A DNA stretch of 64,000 nt from Scylla paramamosain (taxonomy: Eukaryota > Arthropoda > Malacostraca > Decapoda > Portunidae). The notes beneath the pieces were generated by a model that saw only the letters and a list, made by a program, of their open reading frames with translations, was not told the origin of the DNA and did not search any database. Below, in pieces: positions 52,560-64,000 of this stretch; position 1 is the first letter of the stretch, and each line of letters starts with the position of its first letter. Both the position numbers and the translations under genes were made by a program. The DNA lies in NCBI RefSeq assembly GCF_035594125.1, contig NC_087156.1, positions 11,386,306 through 11,450,305 on the forward strand, read 5' to 3'.

Positions 52560-52771
52560 AGATAAAAGAAAAAAAAACGTCATTCCGTGATGCTGTTCTG
52601 TTTCTCCATATAGAGTGCTATTCATGAGTCTTATACTTCTGGTACCTAAGAATCTCAAAAGCACCCTTAATACAAGTTTCTCGTAATATTCTTTCGTTTC
52701 CCATATACGGTACTTTGCATGTATTTTAGCATTTTTTTTTTTTACAGAGCAAACTGAAAAATCCTCAAAAT

Positions 52772-52809
<38 letters not shown>

Positions 52810-53370
52810 GTAAAGTTATATTGTTTCTCCATAAAAGATTTTTTGAATGGGTCTTAGCGGTTTGGTAAGATGCTCAAAAACACTGAAAAGACAAGTTTTT
52901 AGTAAAGTGTTTTTTCCCCCATATGGCATGCTTTCGATGCTCTTCAGCGTTTTGGTGCCTAGTACGTTCATAAACATTCAAAAGACACGTTTCTGGATAT
53001 CTCGTTTCCTTTTTTCTATATAGGGTGCTTTGTATGCTATTTGGCATTTTAGAATCTAACAATACGCTCAAAATACACACTCTTGGTAATGTTGTTTTGT
53101 TTCTCCATATTGAGTGACATTTATGCGTTTCAGTGTTGATTGATAATAGAAGCTTCTGGTAACCTTTTTTTTCGTTTCCGCATATAGGGGTACTTTGCAT
53201 GCATTTTAGTGTTTGTCTACGTAATAAGCTCGACAAAATTCAAAATAATTGTTTCTGATAGTTATTCTGTTTGTATATAAGAAGTGATTTGTATGCGTTT
53301 TAGCGTTCTGGTAACTCTAGAACACTCAAAAGACACTCTTTTGTTTATGTTGATTTGTTTTCCCATATGC
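50326..53370 (+). repeat. Satellite array, segment 13
   Basis: The direct array. Homopolymer and dinucleotide growth is strong at 52510-52580 (CA then A) and 52738-52803 (T and A). It ends in a D monomer at CCCATATG, where the third retrotransposon starts. Confidence 0.86.
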
Positions 53371-55673
53371 ATAAAGTACATCTTGATAGCCCACTAGTAA
53401 GAGGTGAAGTGATAATAGGAGTTAGTGAAGAACCAGCCTTACCCATCCCTAATGCTCAACTACTCCTCGCTAATGACCTAGCTGGCAGTAAGGTGACTCC
53501 CCCTTTGGTAATTAGTGACACAATGCTGATGGATAACCCCACTGTACAGTTAGAAGAGCAACAACCAGGCTTATTCCCTGTTTGTGTCACTACTCGTGCA
53601 CAAGCAAGGAAATCTGATCAGTCTTTCTCACTTCCAAAGAAGAGCCCATCCCCACTTGAACTCAATCAAATATTTTCTGAAAAACTTCTCACTGAGGCTC
53701 AACAGGAAGACACTACTTTGACTCAATTTCATGACAAGGTTATCCCTCCAGATCAAATAACTCATTACCCTGCCTTTTACAAACAGGATGGAGTTCTCAT
53801 GAGAGTGTTCCGGCCCTCTAAGGTCCCAGATGATGCTGCTTGGGCAGAAGCCCAACCAACCCCTAGAGTAGATTCCTGTGGTATCATTGAACCCCAGGAG
53901 GCTGACTCAGAGTTAAAACCTGCCTCTGTGTGTTCATTGATGTATGATAAATGTATTACCACTGAGATTGACACAAACACCATACATCCCAAGGACACGC
54001 AAAACAACACCTACATTATCCATCACTTAGATGGTCAGCTCCGTCATCTTTCATCCTCTCGAGCACTGGATATCTCAAGATTGATCTCTCAGTATGACGT
54101 GTTCGGTGACCATCCTAAAATCTGTAATGTCCTCCGCCATGATGTGAAGGTGCTTCCAGTGACCTTCCCTATCAAGCAGTCTCCCTACAGAGTCAACCCC
54201 CGGAAACGAGAACAGATGCAGAAGGAGGTCCAGTACTTATTAGAGCAGGGCTTGGCTATACCCAGCAGCTCCCCATGGGCATCACCCTGCCTCCTAGTAC
54301 CCAAGGAGGACGGACAACTGCGATTCTGCACGGATTACCGACGGGTCAACGCCGTCACCATTCCTGACGCCTATCCTCTGCCTCGGGTAGACGACCTGAT
54401 AGATGAAGTAGGTCAAGCCAAATTTGTTACTAAGCTGGACCTATTAAAAGGGTATTATCAAATAGCCCTTACTGAAAGAGCTCAGATAGTCTCTGCCTTC
54501 ATCACCCCTTTTGGACTTTTCCAGTATGTAGTAGCCCCATTTGGCATGAGGAATTGCCCCGCTACTTTCCAGAGGGCAATGAACAAGGTAATGCAGGGAT
54601 TAAAAGGAGTGCTGGTTTACTTAGATGATATTCTTATTTTTTCACATGACTGGGATGACCACCTGTACCAGATCCAGAATGTGCTCAGCCGTCTGCAGGA
54701 AGCGAACCTCACCGTGAAGCTGGCGAAGTCTACGTTCGGAGCTGCCACCGTCTCCTACCTAGGACATCAGATTGGACAAGGCTCCGTCCGGCCCAAGACC
54801 GCTAACGTCGACGCAGTACTGAAGTACCCAACTCCCACTACTCGACGCGAGCTCCGCCGCTTCCTGGGCATGGCGGGGTTCTACCGGCGTTTCTGTCCAA
54901 ACTTCGCAGACGCAGCTGGGCCACTTACTAGACTAACTAGTGGGAATGTGGCGTACGAATGGACCCTTGCCTGCCAACATGCCTTCAATCAACTTAAGAA
55001 CTTGCTTGCTCGGGAACCGGTTTTGCGTGCGGCCGACATCAGTAAACCCTTCATCATACATACTGACGCCAGTGATCACGCTTCGGGTGCCGCCCTCCTG
55101 CAAGAATCTGACGGAATCTTTCACCCAGTCGCCTACCACTCCGAGAAGTTCAACATCCATCAGAAGAATTACAGCACTATCGAGAGAGAACTTTTAGCCA
55201 TTATCTCTGCCATCAAGAAGTTTGAGTACTATCTTCAGTCCAACACCCAGCCACTCCAAATCTACACTGACCACAACCCTTTGACTTTTCTCAACAGGAA
55301 CCGCTTCACTAACCAACGTCTGCTACGGTGGTCTCTACAGCTCCAGCCTTACATTGAAATGCACCATATTAAGGGACTGGACAACTGCCTTGCTGACACT
55401 TTGTCTCGCCTTCCCACTACGCCTCGCATCACTACCCGTCGCGACCCTGAGGACCCTAGGATCCTGTTGCCGGGGATGCAGTCGTGCCTTGTGAACCGGT
55501 CGATGGAGGCAGCCGAGGGCCGAGCACTGCCAGAAGAACCATCTACCGGGCCCCAGACTACACACGTTCTGGTGGAATCAACCTTCACGGGACAGGAACC
55601 ACCTCACTTCTCTAATGACGCAGAGTCATTCCTTCTGCGTCATCCTAAGAAGGGGGGAATGTCACACACGTGA
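53371..55673 (+). CDS. pol: Pol fragment: protease end, RT, RNase H; integrase deleted
   Basis: One frame of about 767 codons. Numbered from codon 53355 as residue 1: the protease C-terminal end (LLLANDLAG) near 35-45; a TRAQARK segment near 79; then LTEAQQEDTTLTQF and FYKQDGVLMRVF, which resemble the region before the integrase zinc finger; an abrupt change after about residue 160; RT from about 275 with FCTDYRRVNAVT and active site YLDD at 422-425; RNase H with HTDASDHASG (Asp 571) and YTDHNPLTF; LADTLSRLP at the RNase H end. Only about 70 residues follow before the stop (55671-55673), inside the LTR. No integrase follows RNase H. Confidence 0.85.
55647..55659 (+). promoter_or_regulatory. 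Polypurine tract
   Basis: AAGAAGGGGGGAA, pure purine, directly abuts the LTR start TGTCACAC. Confidence 0.85.
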
Positions 55674-56279
55674 CTACTCTACCACGGAACCAGGTGCCTG
55701 CCTCTCAACTCGTGGCGCTGCCACGTGTATAGCTTGAGGCATACTGGATACGTGACCTCTAGCAGACTACCAAGCCAATAACGAGGGGTGGAGTTCCATC
55801 GAGCTTCAGTCTCCTCCAAGGGTCGTTACAGCTCTGAGGTCGCCTTGGCATACGCTGGGAGCCTCATATACACTCGAGAGCGGTGGTAAGAGTTACACCA
55901 GTGTTACACACCCACACACACACGCACATAAACACACACACAGACACATTTATATTTATTTTCTATTATGTATATGTAAAGGTGTTTATTTTTGTAATTT
56001 GTATCTATATGCATTTACTAACTTGGCTTAAGTTATTAACTGAACCAGTCTTTTAAGTTATTCAGTCCAGTTCAGATTGCCACTCCTTGTTACTTACTTT
56101 TATTTACTTAAATAATCTTCAATTTTGTATTGTTACTTAATTTAAGGGTTAACTTTAAGATATTAAATAGCAGTTAAAATGTCTCCTTTTCTCTTTTCTT
56201 TTAACCCTTCCATTGTTAGTGTGAGCAACACCCCTTCATAGTCCATCCCCTAGAGTTCAGTGTATGCTCACACGTAACA
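55660..56279 (+). repeat. LTR of the truncated element (620 bp)
   Basis: Begins TGTCACACACGTGAC and ends GCTCACACGTAACA, with TG...CA ends, where the satellite returns. It contains a CA-rich stretch (55905-55945). There is no second copy in the window, so the boundaries rest on the PPT and the satellite edge. Confidence 0.8.
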
Positions 56280-62108
<5,829 letters not shown>

Positions 62109-64000
62109 AAATGCTTTGGGTAAGGTTATTCTACTTCTCAATAGAGTTTTCGTGTTTTGGTATGTAAGAAGTTCAAAGACACTTAAAAGATACGTTTTTC
62201 GTTGTGTTGCTTTTTATTCCCATATAAAGTGACTTCCATAATTTTAGCGTTTTAGTGCCTAAAACGCTCAAAAAAAAAAAACCACTGGAAAGAGACCTTT
62301 CTGTGTAATGTCGTTTCGTTTCCAGTATCAGAGTCTTTGGACGCATCTTGGTGTTTTGGTACCTAATAAGTTGAAAACACTCAAAATACAAGTTTTTCTT
62401 TATTCATTGTTTGTCCATATACAGTGATATTTATGCGTTTCAGAACCTCAAAAACTCTCATAATACATGTTTTTCGTAATATCTTTTGATGCATTTGGGG
62501 ATTTTTCTACGTAAGAAGCTCAAAAACAGTCAAAATACTCGTTTTTTGGTAAAGGTGTACTCTTCCTCCATAAAGGGTTTTTTACATGCTTTTCAGGGTT
62601 TTGGTACATAACTAGCTCAAAAACACTGCAAGGCGTTTTTGCTGCTTTCCTTGCCTTTATCGTTTTGGTGCCTAAAACGCTCATAAACACTTAAATGACA
62701 CTTTTCTGTATTTTTCTCGTAATGTCTTTTCGTTTCCCCAAATAAGGTAATTTCTATACATTTTTTTTTTTCCGTTTTTGTACGTAACAAGCTCAAAAAC
62801 ACTCAAAATAGTTGTTTTAGGTAAAATTATTATGTTTCTCCATAAAGAGTGTTTTTGCATGCATTTTAGCGTTTTGGTACGTAAGTAGTTGAAAACACTG
62901 AAAAGACACGTTTTTTGTAAAAGTTGTTTTGTTTTCCCATATGGTGGGCTTTCCATGCATTTTTGTGTTTTGGTACCTAAGAATTAGAAAAAGACTCAAA
63001 ATACATGTTTTTGGTGATGTTGCTCTGTTTCTCGATATAGAGCGCTATGTTTGCGTTTTAGCATGTTACATAAGCTCAAAAAACACTCATAATACACATC
63101 TCTCGTAATGTCCTTTCGTTTTGTCATATAGGGTCCCTTGCGTAACAAGCTCAAAAACACTCAAAATACATGTTTTGATTTTTGTTTATTCTGTTTCTCC
63201 ATAAAGTGTTTTTAAAAGCGTTTTGCCGTCTTGGTAGTTAAGAAGAACACTCAAAAGACTAGTTTTTGGTAATGTTTTCTTTTTTCATACAGAGTGATTT
63301 CCAGTTTTTTTTTTTTTAGTTTTGGTGCCTAACATGCATAAAAAAAAAAAAACACGCAAAAGATACGTTTCTTGGAATATCGTTTCGTTTCTCAATATAA
63401 GTGGCTTTCCATGCATTTTCCTACGTAACAAGCTCAGAAACACTAAAAAATACATGTTTTTGGTAAAGTTATACTGTTTCTCCATAAAGAGTTTTTTACA
63501 TGCTTTTCAGCGTTTTAGTACAAAACTAACTAAAAAACACTGAAAAGATACTTTTTTGGTGATTTTTTTTTTTTCTTCATATACGGTGCTTTCTATGCTT
63601 ATATCGTTTTGGTGCCTAGAACGCTCATAAACACTCTGAAGACACGTTTCTGGAAATCTCATTTCCTTTCCCAATATAGGGTGCTTTACATGCATTTTTG
63701 ACGTTTTGATACATAACTACGAAATACACTCAAAATAAACGTATTTGTTCATGATATTGTGTTTCTCTATATTGCTATATATGCTATTGTTTTGGTGCCT
63801 AAATAACTCAAAAACACCTATTATACACGTTTCTCTTAATGTCTTTTCATTCATCATATACGGTACTTTGTATGCATTTTAGCGTTTTTGTAAACTCAAG
63901 AACTCTCAGAATACTTGCTTCTTGGTAATGTTACTTTGTTTTTCCATATTTTTTTTTTTTGCAAGCAACGTTTTGGTACGTTAGTAGCTCAAATACACTC
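62109..64000 (+). repeat. Segmental duplicate, copy 2 (partner 1-1905)
   Basis: The satellite array reproduces 1-1905 in order. It lacks about 35 bp near 62711 and has about 20 extra bp (TTGTGTTTCTCTATATTGC) near 63758. The match runs off the end of the window. Confidence 0.92.

Larger units (their letters stand above)
53371..56279 (+). mobile_element. 5'-truncated Ty3/gypsy element, Gmr1-like order
   Basis: It contains the end of a protease, an integrase-leading remnant, RT, RNase H, PPT and one LTR. The 5' LTR, PBS, gag and protease active site are missing; the left edge is a blunt change from satellite at CATATGCATAAAG. The coding region is one uninterrupted frame, so decay by point mutation is slight. 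It lies in direct satellite, which resumes after the LTR at AGTGTTTCGC. Confidence 0.88.

Overview
The window is eukaryotic, very AT-rich and almost entirely repetitive. Four fragments of retroelement coding sequence, long (AT)n tracts and the style of the LINE and LTR elements suggest a decapod crustacean, most likely a crab. That is inference from element style; no host gene, tRNA or rRNA is visible. The setting looks like satellite heterochromatin, possibly pericentromeric.

The background from end to end is one satellite family with monomers of about 96 bp. The monomers fall into five types, here called A to E, that follow each other in fixed order A-B-C-D-E. They form a higher-order repeat (HOR) of about 480 bp; a directly measured example is 486 bp, from 26669 to 27155. 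Diagnostic words: A has GCTATTCATGCG and GGTACCTAAGAAGCTC; B has GTAATGTCTTTTCG and TACGTAACAAGCTC; C has CCATAAAGGGTGTTTTGC and GGTACGTAAGAAGC; D has GTGATTTCCATGC and GGTGCCTAACACGCTC; E has CCTAACAATGTGAAATACAC. Most of the array reads on the + strand. Blocks at 14380-15475, 20598-20681, 23075-23300, 36098-37770 and 49661-50325 are inverted. Long (AT)n runs, poly(A) or poly(T) runs and an (ATT)n run interrupt monomers. The first 1.9 kb recurs at 62109-64000, and 18.0-23.0 kb is paralogous to about 56.4-60.4 kb.

Insertions, left to right: a jockey-like LINE RT fragment (9136-9647) joined to a 145-bp module; a decayed Ty3/gypsy element on the - strand (9793-14155) with LTR, PBS, gag, protease and the start of RT; a LINE endonuclease fragment (-) joined to a second copy of the 145-bp module and to an AT-centred inverted repeat (19851-20910); a GC-rich 28-bp minisatellite (37771-40330); a young CsRn1-like Ty3/gypsy element (44482-49362) with an intact pol; and a 5'-truncated Ty3/gypsy element (53371-56279) whose RT-RNase H is followed directly by PPT and LTR, implying the Gmr1-type domain order.

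The most notable single signal is in the CsRn1-like element. The Gag-Pol overlap carries a textbook -1 frameshift signal: slippery U UUA AAC, a 7-nt spacer, then a sequence able to form an H-type pseudoknot. Pol lies in exactly the -1 frame and has no ATG before the middle of RT. The second notable feature is the five-monomer HOR satellite itself. Its 96-bp period (32 codons) keeps quasi-open frames in register on both strands, which accounts for most apparent small ORFs in the window.
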